A DNA stretch of 64,000 nt from Bacilli bacterium (GTDB lineage Bacteria; Bacillota_I; Bacilli_A; RF39; UBA660), in NCBI GenBank assembly GCA_017432825.1, contig JAFRIJ010000014.1, positions 1 through 64,000 on the forward strand, read 5' to 3'. This document shows positions 19,343 through 26,699 of this stretch, in pieces. The translations under genes and the position numbers were made by a program. Position 1 is the stretch's first letter; the number at the start of each line of letters is the position of its first letter. The notes beneath the pieces were generated by a model, which ran no database searches, was not told where the DNA came from, and was given only the letters and a program-made list of their open reading frames with translations.

Positions 19343-20026
19343 ATGAACTATATAATAGAAAATTTTTATTATAGTGTAATTTATGATAATAGATATAAAT
19401 TTATTTTAGAGGGATTAAGAAATACCTGCTTAATAGCATTTTTAGCAGTTATATTAGGAACAATAATAGGAGTAGTAATTGCAATAATAAGAAATTATCA
19501 TGAGAATACAAATAAATTGCCAATATTAAATTATTTAGCAAAAGTATATGTAACAGTGATACGAGGAACTCCTTCAATATTACAATTAATGATAATATAT
19601 TATATAATATTTAAATCAGTAGATGTAAATATAGTATTTGTTGGAGTACTTGCTTTTGGAATAAATTCAGGTGCATATGTAGCTGAAATAATAAGAGCAG
19701 GTATTAATTCAATAAACAAAGGCCAAATAGAAGCAGGATATTCCTTAGGATTAAATTATTCAAAAGTAATGAGATATATAGTATTTCCACCTGCCATTAA
19801 GAATATATTACCAGCACTAGGAAATGAATTTATAACACTAGTAAAAGAAACAGCAGTTGGTGCATATATAGGTATAGTAGAATTAACAAAAGCTTCAGAT
19901 ATAATTGCCTCTCGCACATACGATTATTTCTTTCCATTAATAATAATAGCAATAATATACCTAAGTTTAACAATATTTATTAGTAAATTATTAAATATTA
20001 TGGAAAGAAGGTTAAAAAATGATTGA
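19343..20026 (+). CDS. Amino acid ABC transporter permease
   Basis: A 227-aa HisM/ArtQ-type permease with about five membrane helices. VIRGTPSILQLMIIYYIIF and the EAA loop EAGYSLGLNYSKVMRYIVFPPAIKNILPALGNEFITLVKETAV are diagnostic of polar amino acid importers. It starts one base after the binding-protein stop and overlaps the ATPase by eight bases. A single permease gene implies a homodimeric channel. Confidence 0.94.
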   Translation: MNYIIENFYYSVIYDNRYKFILEGLRNTCLIAFLAVILGTIIGVVIAIIRNYHENTNKLPILNYLAKVYVTVIRGTPSILQLMIIYYIIFKSVDVNIVFVGVLAFGINSGAYVAEIIRAGINSINKGQIEAGYSLGLNYSKVMRYIVFPPAIKNILPALGNEFITLVKETAVGAYIGIVELTKASDIIASRTYDYFFPLIIIAIIYLSLTIFISKLLNIMERRLKND

Positions 20027-20744
20027 GATAAAAAACTTGAAAAAAAATTTTGGCGAAAAAAAAGTATTAAAAGGAATAAATTTAATAGTAGAAAAAGGAG
20101 ATAGAATTGGACTTATAGGACCATCCGGATGTGGTAAATCAACCTTATTAAGATGTGTTAATTTATTGGAAAAACCAACAGAAGGAGAAATAATATTTAA
20201 TAATAATGACATATGTAAATTAAGTGATTTATCAAATATAAGAAGAAAAATAGGGATGGTATTTCAACAATTCAATTTATTTGAACATCTTACCGTTTTA
20301 GATAATATTACTTTAGCGCCTATAAAACTAAAAATAATGGATGAAACAACAGCCAAAAAAGAAGCTATAAAATTATTAAAAGAAATAAAACTAGATAGTT
20401 ATGCTAATAGCTATCCAAAAGAATTATCAGGTGGTCAAAAACAAAGAGTAGCAATAGTAAGAACCCTAATAATGAATCCAGATATAATATTATTTGATGA
20501 ACCAACAAGTGCTCTAGATCCAGAAATGATAGGTGAAGTAACAGAATTAATTAGCACATTAGCAAATAACGGAATGACTATGGTAATAGTATCACATGAG
20601 TTAAATTTTATAAAAAGCTTCTGTAACAAAGTAGCGTTTATAAATGATGGAAAAATACTAGAAATAGGAACAAGTAAAGAAATATTTAACAATCCAAAAA
20701 ATGAAAAACTAAAATCATTTCTATCAAAAATAAAGAACAAATAA
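20019..20744 (+). CDS. Amino acid ABC transporter ATPase
   Basis: A 241-aa ATPase of the GlnQ/ArtP type. Walker A GPSGCGKST, Q-loop FQQFNLFEHLTVLDNI, signature LSGGQKQRVAIVRTL and Walker B ILFDEPTSALDPEM are all intact. The signature reads VAIVRTL where most homologues have VAIARAL. It completes a three-gene polar amino acid importer, likely for arginine given the surrounding arc genes. Confidence 0.95.
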   Translation: MIEIKNLKKNFGEKKVLKGINLIVEKGDRIGLIGPSGCGKSTLLRCVNLLEKPTEGEIIFNNNDICKLSDLSNIRRKIGMVFQQFNLFEHLTVLDNITLAPIKLKIMDETTAKKEAIKLLKEIKLDSYANSYPKELSGGQKQRVAIVRTLIMNPDIILFDEPTSALDPEMIGEVTELISTLANNGMTMVIVSHELNFIKSFCNKVAFINDGKILEIGTSKEIFNNPKNEKLKSFLSKIKNK

Positions 20745-20765
20745 TGTAAAAAAAATATAAAAATA

Positions 20766-20794
20766 TTGTAATAGAATATAATAGATGATAAAAT
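20766..20794 (+). promoter_or_regulatory. Sigma-A promoter of arcC
   Basis: TTGTAA at 20766-20771 and TAAAAT at 20789-20794, spacing 17 bp. Carbamate kinase thus has its own promoter, separate from arcABD. Confidence 0.6.
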
Positions 20795-20818
20795 AATTAT
20801 AGAAAGTAAGGTGTAAAT

Positions 20819-21757
20819 ATGAGCAAAATAGTAATAGCTCTAGGAGGAAATGCTTTAGGAAATAGCCCAGAAGAGCAACTAAAATTATTAGAACACGTTG
20901 CTAGAATAATAGTTGGATTAGTAAAAGAAGGGAATCAAATAGTACTAACCCACGGAAATGGACCTCAAGTAGGTCAAATATTTTTAGCAATGGATTATTC
21001 AGCAAATGGAGAAGTAAAAACACCATCAATGCCATTCCCTGAATGTGGAAGCATGAGTCAAGGATATATAGGATATCAATTACAACAATGTTTACAAGAT
21101 GAATTAGAAAGACAACACATACAAAAAGATTGTGCAACACTAATTACCCAAGTTTTAGTTGACCCAAAGGATAGTGCTTTTAATAATCCTACAAAACCAA
21201 TAGGAAGATTCTATACTAAAGAAGAAGCTCAAGCTATAGAAAAAGAAAAGCATTATCAATTTGTAGAAGACTCTGGAAGAGGATATAGAAGAGTAGTTCC
21301 GTCTCCAAAACCAATGGATATAATAGAAAAAAGAGTAATTAAACAGCTAGTTGAAAATGACACAATAGTAATTTCAGTTGGTGGTGGAGGAATACCGGTA
21401 ATAAAAACTGATAAAATAGAATTATTAGAAGGAGTAGAGGCAGTAATTGACAAAGATAGAAGCGCTTCATTACTAGCAAAATTAATTGAAGCCGATACAT
21501 TACTAATTCTAACAGCAGTAGATAAAGTATGTATAAACTTTAATAAGCCAAATCAAAAAAAATTAGATAAATTAACAATAAAAGAAGCAGAAAAATATAT
21601 GAGAGATGGACATTTTGCCAAAGGAAGTATGCTACCAAAAATTGAAGCATGTCTAGATTTTGTAAAAAACAATCCAGGCAAAAAAGCAATTATAGGCTCT
21701 TTAGATAAAGCAGAAGAAGCAATTAAGGGAACATCAGGAACAACAATAGTTGGATAA
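20819..21757 (+). CDS. arcC: Carbamate kinase
   Basis: Transfers the phosphate of carbamoyl phosphate to ADP and so makes ATP. 312 aa. The N-terminal phosphate loop IVIALGGNALG, THGNGPQVGQI, the central ISVGGGGIPV and the C-terminal AKGSMLPKIEACLDFV are all present. It is the only carbamate kinase gene in the window. By inference it takes carbamoyl phosphate from both ornithine and putrescine carbamoyltransferases. It has its own promoter and a GTAAGGTG ribosome binding site. Confidence 0.96.
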   Translation: MSKIVIALGGNALGNSPEEQLKLLEHVARIIVGLVKEGNQIVLTHGNGPQVGQIFLAMDYSANGEVKTPSMPFPECGSMSQGYIGYQLQQCLQDELERQHIQKDCATLITQVLVDPKDSAFNNPTKPIGRFYTKEEAQAIEKEKHYQFVEDSGRGYRRVVPSPKPMDIIEKRVIKQLVENDTIVISVGGGGIPVIKTDKIELLEGVEAVIDKDRSASLLAKLIEADTLLILTAVDKVCINFNKPNQKKLDKLTIKEAEKYMRDGHFAKGSMLPKIEACLDFVKNNPGKKAIIGSLDKAEEAIKGTSGTTIVG

Positions 21758-21772
21758 TGTAACAAAAAAAGG

Positions 21773-21801
21773 TTGACATGATAAAATAGATATGCTATTA
21801 T
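21773..21801 (+). promoter_or_regulatory. Sigma-A promoter of rpsP-khpA
   Basis: Consensus TTGACA at 21773-21778 and TATTAT at 21796-21801, spacing 17 bp. A perfect TATAAT overlaps at 21799-21804 with 20 bp spacing. A GAGGAGG ribosome binding site precedes rpsP. Confidence 0.8.
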
Positions 21802-21829
21802 AATAAAGAAAAAAAGAGGAGGAAATATA

Positions 21830-22102
21830 ATGGCAGTTAAAATAAGATTAAAAAGAATGGGAGCAAAAAAACAACCATTTTATAGAATTATTGTAGCAGA
21901 TTCAAGAAGTCCAAGAGACGGAAGATTTATTGAAGCTTTAGGAACTTATAATCCTTTAACTAATCCAGCATCTATAAAACTAGAAGAAGAAAGTATTTTA
22001 AACTGGTTGGGTAAAGGTGCAGAGCCTACTGATACTGTAAGAAATATTTTAAGCAAAGCAGGAATTATGGAAAAATTCCATAATAGCAAGAAAAATAAAT
22101 AA
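21830..22102 (+). CDS. rpsP: 30S ribosomal protein S16
   Basis: A small-subunit ribosomal protein of 90 aa, normal length. The N-terminal [33 protein letters not shown] is the S16 signature. It forms a two-gene unit with khpA, as in the conserved Firmicutes order, but rimM and trmD, which usually follow, are absent here. Confidence 0.98.
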   Translation: MAVKIRLKRMGAKKQPFYRIIVADSRSPRDGRFIEALGTYNPLTNPASIKLEEESILNWLGKGAEPTDTVRNILSKAGIMEKFHNSKKNK

Positions 22103-22104
22103 AT

Positions 22105-22353
22105 ATGGATTTAGTATTATTAACTGAAACTATAATTAAAAAAATAGTAAGTGAAAGTGAAGCAGTATCTGTAAAAGAATTTGAATCAGAAGAAGAAAAT
22201 ACTATTCAAATAGAAGTAGTCGTATCGGAATCTGATTTAGGTAAAGTAATTGGTAAAAATGGCAGAACTATTAATTCAATAAGAACAATAGTTCAAGCAT
22301 CAGCAAGTTTAAATGACAACAAAAAAGTAAGAATAAATGTTGAATCATATTAA
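22105..22353 (+). CDS. khpA: KH-domain RNA-binding protein KhpA
   Basis: An 82-aa single KH domain protein (YlqC family). The GKVIGKNGRTINSIRTIVQ segment carries the GxxG loop that contacts RNA. It lies two bases after rpsP, the usual position. The family partners with KhpB in RNA binding and cell-size control in streptococci. Confidence 0.93.
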   Translation: MDLVLLTETIIKKIVSESEAVSVKEFESEEENTIQIEVVVSESDLGKVIGKNGRTINSIRTIVQASASLNDNKKVRINVESY

Positions 22354-22356
22354 AAA

Positions 22357-22387
22357 ATAAGATTTTAAAATAAATCTTGTTTTTTTA
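22357..22387 (+). terminator. Rho-independent terminator after khpA
   Basis: AAGATTT and AAATCTT arms with an intervening A/T loop, followed by a T run. Confidence 0.75.
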
Positions 22388-22427
22388 TTATTAATTATGT
22401 ATAATAAATAATAGGAAGAGTGATAAT

Positions 22428-23120
22428 ATGGAAGATACGAATGATTTAAAAAGATTATCATTAGCAATATCATTTGTTGGAATACTATTATTAACAATAC
22501 TATATTTAACATATTCAATGAATCAAGGAAATAGCAGGAAAGAATTAACAGGAAGCATAATAAAGATAGATGAAGAAGCATATGGTAAAACAGAATTTAA
22601 TAATGATAAATTAGAATTAAAACCAATATTAGATAAAAATGTAAATAAAGAATCTAATAACGTAATATATATATCATTTAATGTAGGAGGATCAAAAGAA
22701 AATAATACTGATCAAATAATTTATGATATAGCTTTAGCAGATTTAAATATAGACTGTAACCTTTTAAGTCCCTATGTTAAATGGAAACTAATAAAAAATG
22801 GTTTAGAATTATCAGCAGGAAGTCTAGATTATAAATTTGACACTGTAAAAGATAATAGACTAGTTCTTACAAATATGCAACAAGATCTAGTAAAATATAA
22901 TGAAGATAAATCAATATATGATAAATATGAATTCTATATGTGGCTATCAGATTCATGCCAAGAAGAAAATATATTAAAGTGTAAAAACAATGAATCACAA
23001 AAGAATTTATTAAATAAAAAATTATCTGGAAAAATAGAAGTAGAGTTATATGGTGGAAGTAAAAAAGAATTAGAAAGACACCCGCAAGAAACACTAAATA
23101 AAGAAACGTGTATCGAATAA
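22428..23120 (+). CDS. Hypothetical membrane-anchored extracytoplasmic protein, 230 aa
   Basis: One N-terminal membrane segment (about residues 12-30, SLAISFVGILLLTILYLTY), probably a signal anchor, is followed by an extracellular domain of about 200 residues. That domain has alternating hydrophobic residues suggesting beta structure, plus a few Cys residues. The segment WKLIKNGLELSAGSLDY followed by YEFYMWLSDSC faintly recalls the N-terminal domain of the 800-aa surface protein at 40756. Family unknown. The gene stands alone between terminators. Confidence 0.7.
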   Translation: MEDTNDLKRLSLAISFVGILLLTILYLTYSMNQGNSRKELTGSIIKIDEEAYGKTEFNNDKLELKPILDKNVNKESNNVIYISFNVGGSKENNTDQIIYDIALADLNIDCNLLSPYVKWKLIKNGLELSAGSLDYKFDTVKDNRLVLTNMQQDLVKYNEDKSIYDKYEFYMWLSDSCQEENILKCKNNESQKNLLNKKLSGKIEVELYGGSKKELERHPQETLNKETCIE

Positions 23121-23143
23121 AGCAATATTAACTATTGCTTTTT
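23120..23143 (+). terminator. Rho-independent terminator
   Basis: AAGCAATA pairs with TATTGCTT, followed by TTT. Confidence 0.8.
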
Positions 23144-23156
23144 AAATGAGAAAATA

Positions 23157-23185
23157 TTGACAAAGAATATAAAACATAGTAAAAT
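23157..23185 (+). promoter_or_regulatory. Sigma-A promoter of tRNA-Ser
   Basis: TTGACA at 23157-23162 and TAAAAT at 23180-23185, spacing 17 bp, about 20 bp upstream of the mature tRNA. Confidence 0.85.
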
Positions 23186-23206
23186 TAAACATGTAAGCTT
23201 TTTTAT

Positions 23207-23297
23207 GGAGACATACTCAAGAGGCTGAAGAGGCGCCCCTGCTAAGGGTGTAGACTGGGAAACTGGTGCGAGAGTTCAAATCTCTCTGTCTCCGCCA
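23207..23297 (+). tRNA. tRNA-Ser(GCT)
   Basis: A class II tRNA of 91 nt with a long variable arm. The acceptor stem GGAGACA pairs with TGTCTCC, then G and encoded CCA. The anticodon loop CTGCTAA places GCT at 23241-23243, reading AGC/AGT serine codons. It has its own promoter and terminator. Confidence 0.96.
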
Positions 23298-23308
23298 TTA
23301 AAATAATT

Positions 23309-23334
23309 AATCCTTGGAAACAAGGATTTTTTTG
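23309..23334 (+). terminator. Rho-independent terminator after tRNA-Ser
   Basis: AATCCTTG-GAAA-CAAGGATT hairpin followed by a T run. Confidence 0.9.
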
Positions 23335-23375
23335 CTTTTATAAGAATAATATATATAGAGGGTAATGCAGAATAA

Positions 23376-23441
23376 TGTCGATTAAATAATTTTTCTAGTT
23401 ATGTCGAATTAGTTTAATATTAAAAAATAGAATGTTAAAAT
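23376..23441 (+). promoter_or_regulatory. Candidate Spo0A-controlled promoter of the spoIIA-like operon
   Basis: TGTCGAA at 23402-23408 is a perfect match to the core of the Spo0A-box consensus, and TGTCGAT at 23376-23382 differs by one base. Downstream, ATAGAAT at 23427-23433 fits the sigma-H -10 pattern RnnGAAT. TAAAAT at 23436-23441 could be a sigma-A -10 with no good -35, as at Spo0A-activated promoters. In Bacillus the spoIIA operon is switched on by Spo0A with sigma-H. Confidence 0.6.
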
Positions 23442-23462
23442 GAAGTAGCAAAGGGTGATAAT

Positions 23463-23774
23463 ATGAAATGTTTTGACGTAGAATTTAGAAAAGGCATATT
23501 ATTTGTAAGATTAGAAGGAAATATAGATAACAATAATTATCTAAAAGAAGTAAATAGTATAATTGAGAATATTGGTATAAAGTATATTGTATTAAATATA
23601 GATAAAATAAAAAACTTTAATGTAAATGATATTAATAATATAGTAAATTATAATAATAAAATATTAAAGGAAAAGAAAAAAATGCTAATATGTGATAATC
23701 ATAAAAATAGAAACAATGTATTTAATAGTATACCAAATATAAAAAGTGAAATAGAAGCTTTTCCTTTAGTATAA
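23463..23774 (+). CDS. spoIIAA: STAS-domain protein, SpoIIAA-like anti-anti-sigma factor
   Basis: A 103-aa single STAS domain. The beginning (GILFVRLEGNID) and the core YIVLNIDKIKNFNVNDINNI align with SpoIIAA (CIRLTGELD, HIVLNLEDLSFMDSSGLGV). The serine that SpoIIAB phosphorylates in the DSSG loop is replaced here, around residues 53-56 (NVND), and no Ser or Thr lies in the loop. The sigma factor follows after 12 bases and no spoIIAB lies between them. Position, size and Spo0A boxes support a sporulation role. The usual phospho-switch cannot operate as in Bacillus. Confidence 0.68.
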   Translation: MKCFDVEFRKGILFVRLEGNIDNNNYLKEVNSIIENIGIKYIVLNIDKIKNFNVNDINNIVNYNNKILKEKKKMLICDNHKNRNNVFNSIPNIKSEIEAFPLV

Positions 23775-23786
23775 GGAAAGGATAAA

Positions 23787-24440
23787 ATGAATGATATAGA
23801 ATTAAGCAAAATAATCAAAGAAAATAAAGGTTTAATATGTCAAATAATTAGTAAATATACTAAATATTATGAATTCGAAGACTTATATCAAATAAGTGTA
23901 ATAGGAATTATTAAAGCATATAAGAATTATAACAAGAATAGTAATGCTAAATTTACTACTTATGCATATAAATACATATTAAGTGAAGTAATAAATTATG
24001 TAAATAATTCTAAACTAATAAAAACTTCAAGAAAATATAATTCAATATATAAAAAAATATTAGAAGCTAAAAATATTTTAACTCAGCGACTCATGAAAGA
24101 ACCAACAAACTATGAATTATCTTTATTTTTAGAAATAGATGAAAACATAATAAATGACATAATGAATCTAAAAGAAAATGTAAATAGTTTAGATTATACA
24201 CTAGATAACGATATAAAAATAATAGATAATGTAGTAGGAGATAATGATATAAATATAGATAATATTTTATTAAAAGAAGGGCTAAATAAACTTGATAATA
24301 AAGAATTAGAATTAATAAATTTAAGATATTTTAAAGAACTAACCCAAGAAGAAACAGCAAAATATTTAAAAACAAATCAAGTACAAGTATCTAGAAATGA
24401 GTCAAAAATTCTAAAAAAATTAAAAAATAGCATCTGTTGA
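23787..24440 (+). CDS. sigF: Sporulation-type RNA polymerase sigma factor, sigma-F-like
   Basis: A 217-aa sigma-70 family protein without region 1, the size class of the sporulation sigmas. Region 2 reads YYEFEDLYQISVIGIIKAYKNYN...AKFTTYAYKYILSEVINYV, with the -10 recognition helix. Region 3 is about 90-130. Region 4 ends in ELTQEETAKYLKTNQVQVSRNESKILKKLK, close to sigma-F (SEVAERLGISQVQVSRLEKKILKQIK). Linkage to a STAS gene and to spoVA nearby favours sigma-F over sigma-B or sigma-G, but the identity is inferred. The stop is TGA. Confidence 0.72.
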   Translation: MNDIELSKIIKENKGLICQIISKYTKYYEFEDLYQISVIGIIKAYKNYNKNSNAKFTTYAYKYILSEVINYVNNSKLIKTSRKYNSIYKKILEAKNILTQRLMKEPTNYELSLFLEIDENIINDIMNLKENVNSLDYTLDNDIKIIDNVVGDNDINIDNILLKEGLNKLDNKELELINLRYFKELTQEETAKYLKTNQVQVSRNESKILKKLKNSIC

Positions 24441-24469
24441 TTCCTTATAATAAAAGGTTTGATAAAAAT

Positions 24470-24490
24470 GTAACCGAATGGGTTACATAA
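24470..24490. promoter_or_regulatory. Inverted repeat between the sigma factor and an XRE regulator
   Basis: ATGTAACC-GAATG-GGTTACAT is a perfect 8-bp dyad with a five-base spacer. On the plus strand A residues follow. It could be an operator for the XRE-type regulator that starts 40 bases downstream, or a stem-loop read on the minus strand, where T residues follow. Confidence 0.5.
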
Positions 24491-24530
24491 AAAAACAAAA
24501 AATTATGAGACAATCAATTAGGTGATATAA

Positions 24531-24815
24531 ATGAGAAGAAATAACAAAAGAAACACCGATATCTATGATATTATAGCTGCTAATATAAAGGAAAATAGAA
24601 AAAAAGCTAATTTAACACAAGCAGAATTAGCTGATTTAACAGAGTATTCTCATGAATTCATAAGAAGAATTGAAGCACCAAATATAAAAAAATATTTCTC
24701 AATTGATACTTTAGCACAAATAGCAAAAGCATTAAATATTAAAATGGAAGATTTGTTTATTGGAGTCGACCCAATAAACTTAAAAGAAAAAATTAAAGAA
24801 GAGAATAATAAATGA
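24531..24815 (+). CDS. XRE-family helix-turn-helix regulator
   Basis: A 94-aa DNA-binding protein. An HTH_3 domain spans about residues 12-75: IAANIKENRKKANLTQAELADLTEYSHEFIRRIE, then FSIDTLAQIAKALNIKMEDLF. No ligand domain is present. It lies between the spoIIA-like pair and spoVA, with an inverted repeat upstream that may be its operator. It ends at a strong terminator, so it is transcribed apart from spoVA. Its targets are unknown. Confidence 0.88.
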   Translation: MRRNNKRNTDIYDIIAANIKENRKKANLTQAELADLTEYSHEFIRRIEAPNIKKYFSIDTLAQIAKALNIKMEDLFIGVDPINLKEKIKEENNK

Positions 24816-24842
24816 AATTATTAAATAATTTCATTTTTTTTG
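24811..24842 (+). terminator. Rho-independent terminator
   Basis: AATGAAATTA pairs with TAATTTCATT around a short TAAA loop, then a run of T residues. It overlaps the stop of the XRE gene. Confidence 0.85.
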
Positions 24843-24884
24843 TATATAAAAATAAAAATAATAAATAATATTAATGGTGATTAT

Positions 24885-25322
24885 ATGAATAACAAAGAAT
24901 ACAAAGAATTTATAAAAAAATATATTCCTAAGCCTAAAATAATAGAAAACGCAATTGTTTCTTTTATAGGTGGTGGAATAATGGGTCTATCTAGTGAATT
25001 ATTATTGGAAGCATACCAAACATGGCTTCATTTACCAAGAAAAGAATCGGGAGTATTAGTAATACTAACATTAATAGTAATAGCTTCAATATTAACGGCA
25101 TTAGGAGTATTTGATATATTAGTAACAAAATTTAAAAGTGCATTAATAATACCAATAACGGGATTCTCTCATTCAATAACAAGTGCTGCTATTGAATATA
25201 GAAAAGAAGGATTAGTATTAGGAATAGGAGCTAATATATTTAAATTAGCAGGTACAGTAATACTATATGGAACAGTAGCAGTATATCTTTTTGGACTAGT
25301 AAGATTATTAATAGGAGGATAA
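24885..25322 (+). CDS. spoVAC: Stage V sporulation protein AC
   Basis: An integral membrane protein of 145 aa. SpoVAC is part of the channel that moves dipicolinic acid into the forespore and out at germination. Matching features are PKPKIIENAIVSFIGGGIMGLSSELL, an extracellular loop, then FDILVTKFKSALIIPITGFSHSITSAAIEYRKEGLVLGIGANIFKLAG. About four membrane helices. The start at 24885 follows AATGGTGATTAT; an in-frame ATG at 24840 lies in the terminator and is rejected. Confidence 0.95.
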   Translation: MNNKEYKEFIKKYIPKPKIIENAIVSFIGGGIMGLSSELLLEAYQTWLHLPRKESGVLVILTLIVIASILTALGVFDILVTKFKSALIIPITGFSHSITSAAIEYRKEGLVLGIGANIFKLAGTVILYGTVAVYLFGLVRLLIGG

Positions 25323-25323
25323 T

Positions 25324-26319
25324 ATGACAATAAAATATAATAATGTATATATAAAAAATACAGCCACAATAGCAGGAATATATGAAGCAAATGGACCGCT
25401 AAACAAATACTTTGATAAAACTTATACAAACGATTTATACTTTGGAGAAGATACTTGGGAAAAAGCTGAAATAAAATTATTAAAAGATACTATTAAATTA
25501 TTATTAAAAAAAGAAAAAGTAAAAGATAAAGATATAGATTTAATTATATCAGGAGATCTACAAAACCAAATTGCTGCTTCTGATTATGCTATAAGAGATT
25601 TAGATATTCCATTTTTAGGAATATTTAATGCATGTGCTACAATATCTGAAGCACTTAATATTGCTTCTACTTATATAGATAGTAAAAAAATAAAAAATTG
25701 TATATGTACAACAGTAAGTCATAATATGAGTGCAGAAAAACAATTTAGAAATCCAACCGAATATGGAACTCTTAAACCCGAAACATCGACATTTACTGTA
25801 ACTGGAGCTGCAAGTATATTATTAACAAGTGAAAAAACAAAAATTAAAATAACATCAGGAACAATAGGGAAAGTAATAGATAAAGGAATAAAAGATGTTA
25901 ATAATATGGGAGCTATTATGGTACCAGCAGCAGCAGATACAATATATAGACACTTAAGTAATTTAAAAATCAAACCAGATTATTATGATTTAATATTAAC
26001 AGGAGATTTAGGTAAATATGGTAAAAAAATATTAATTAATTATTTAAAAGAAGTATATAAAATGGACATAACTAATAATTATAATGATTGTGGTACCATT
26101 ATATACGATACAGATAAACAACCAGTCATAGCAGGTGGATCAGGTCCAGCATGTAGCGCATTAACAATATTCAGTTATATATATACCAAAATGAAAAATA
26201 AAGAATTAAAAAAAGTACTAATAGTACCAACAGGAGCAATTTTTTCTCCAACAATGTTTTTTCAAAAAGAAACAATTCCAGGAATAGCACACGCTATTAG
26301 TTTGGAGGTAGTAGAGTAA
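25324..26319 (+). CDS. spoVAD: Stage V sporulation protein AD
   Basis: A soluble partner of the SpoVA channel with a thiolase-like fold that binds dipicolinic acid in Bacillus. 331 aa. The conserved opening VYIKNTATIAGIYEANGPL, then DIDLIISGDLQNQIAASDYAIRDLDIPFLGIFNACATISEAL, and the C-terminal AGGSGPACSALTIFSYI are seen. It starts one base after spoVAC ends and shares its last base with the start of spoVAE. Confidence 0.97.
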   Translation: MTIKYNNVYIKNTATIAGIYEANGPLNKYFDKTYTNDLYFGEDTWEKAEIKLLKDTIKLLLKKEKVKDKDIDLIISGDLQNQIAASDYAIRDLDIPFLGIFNACATISEALNIASTYIDSKKIKNCICTTVSHNMSAEKQFRNPTEYGTLKPETSTFTVTGAASILLTSEKTKIKITSGTIGKVIDKGIKDVNNMGAIMVPAAADTIYRHLSNLKIKPDYYDLILTGDLGKYGKKILINYLKEVYKMDITNNYNDCGTIIYDTDKQPVIAGGSGPACSALTIFSYIYTKMKNKELKKVLIVPTGAIFSPTMFFQKETIPGIAHAISLEVVE

Positions 26320-26669
26320 TGATATATATAAATGCATTTTTATTTTGTGGATTTATATGCTTAATATCACAATTAATATTAGATAATACTAAATTAACTC
26401 CAGGACATATAACAAGTTTATTTGTTGTAATAGGAGCATCATTAGATTTATTTGGTATATATGACAAATTTGTTTTATATTGTGGAGCAGGAGCAATAAT
26501 ACCAATAACCTCATTTGGACATCTATTAGTACATGGTGCTATGGATACAGCAAATGACATAGGGCCATTAGGTTTATCATTTGGAATATTTAATTTAACA
26601 TCAGCAGGAATATCAGTAGCATTAGTAATGGGATTTTTAATGAGCGTTTTATTTAAACCCAAACATTAA
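26319..26669 (+). CDS. spoVAE: Stage V sporulation protein AE (AEB type)
   Basis: A 116-aa membrane protein with about four helices. FLFCGFICLISQLILDNTKLTPGHITSLFVVIGASLDLFGIYD and PITSFGHLLVHGAMDTANDIGPLGLSFGIFNLTSAGISVAL are diagnostic. It completes the minimal spoVAC-AD-AEB unit. AA, AB and AF genes are not present here. A bidirectional terminator follows. Confidence 0.95.
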   Translation: MIYINAFLFCGFICLISQLILDNTKLTPGHITSLFVVIGASLDLFGIYDKFVLYCGAGAIIPITSFGHLLVHGAMDTANDIGPLGLSFGIFNLTSAGISVALVMGFLMSVLFKPKH

Positions 26670-26699
26670 AAATAGTATTCATTCGAATACTATTTTTTC
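26668..26699. terminator. Bidirectional terminator between spoVAE and the GspE-type ATPase
   Basis: AAATAGTATTC-ATTC-GAATACTATTT hairpin with T residues on both strands. It serves the convergent genes on either side and overlaps the stop of the minus-strand ATPase. Confidence 0.85.

Noticed and set aside
24840-24884. Longer spoVAC start and a sigma-G promoter in this gap
   Set aside because: The upstream ATG falls in the terminator T run and adds residues not seen in the family. GTATA is present but no convincing sigma-G -10 follows.
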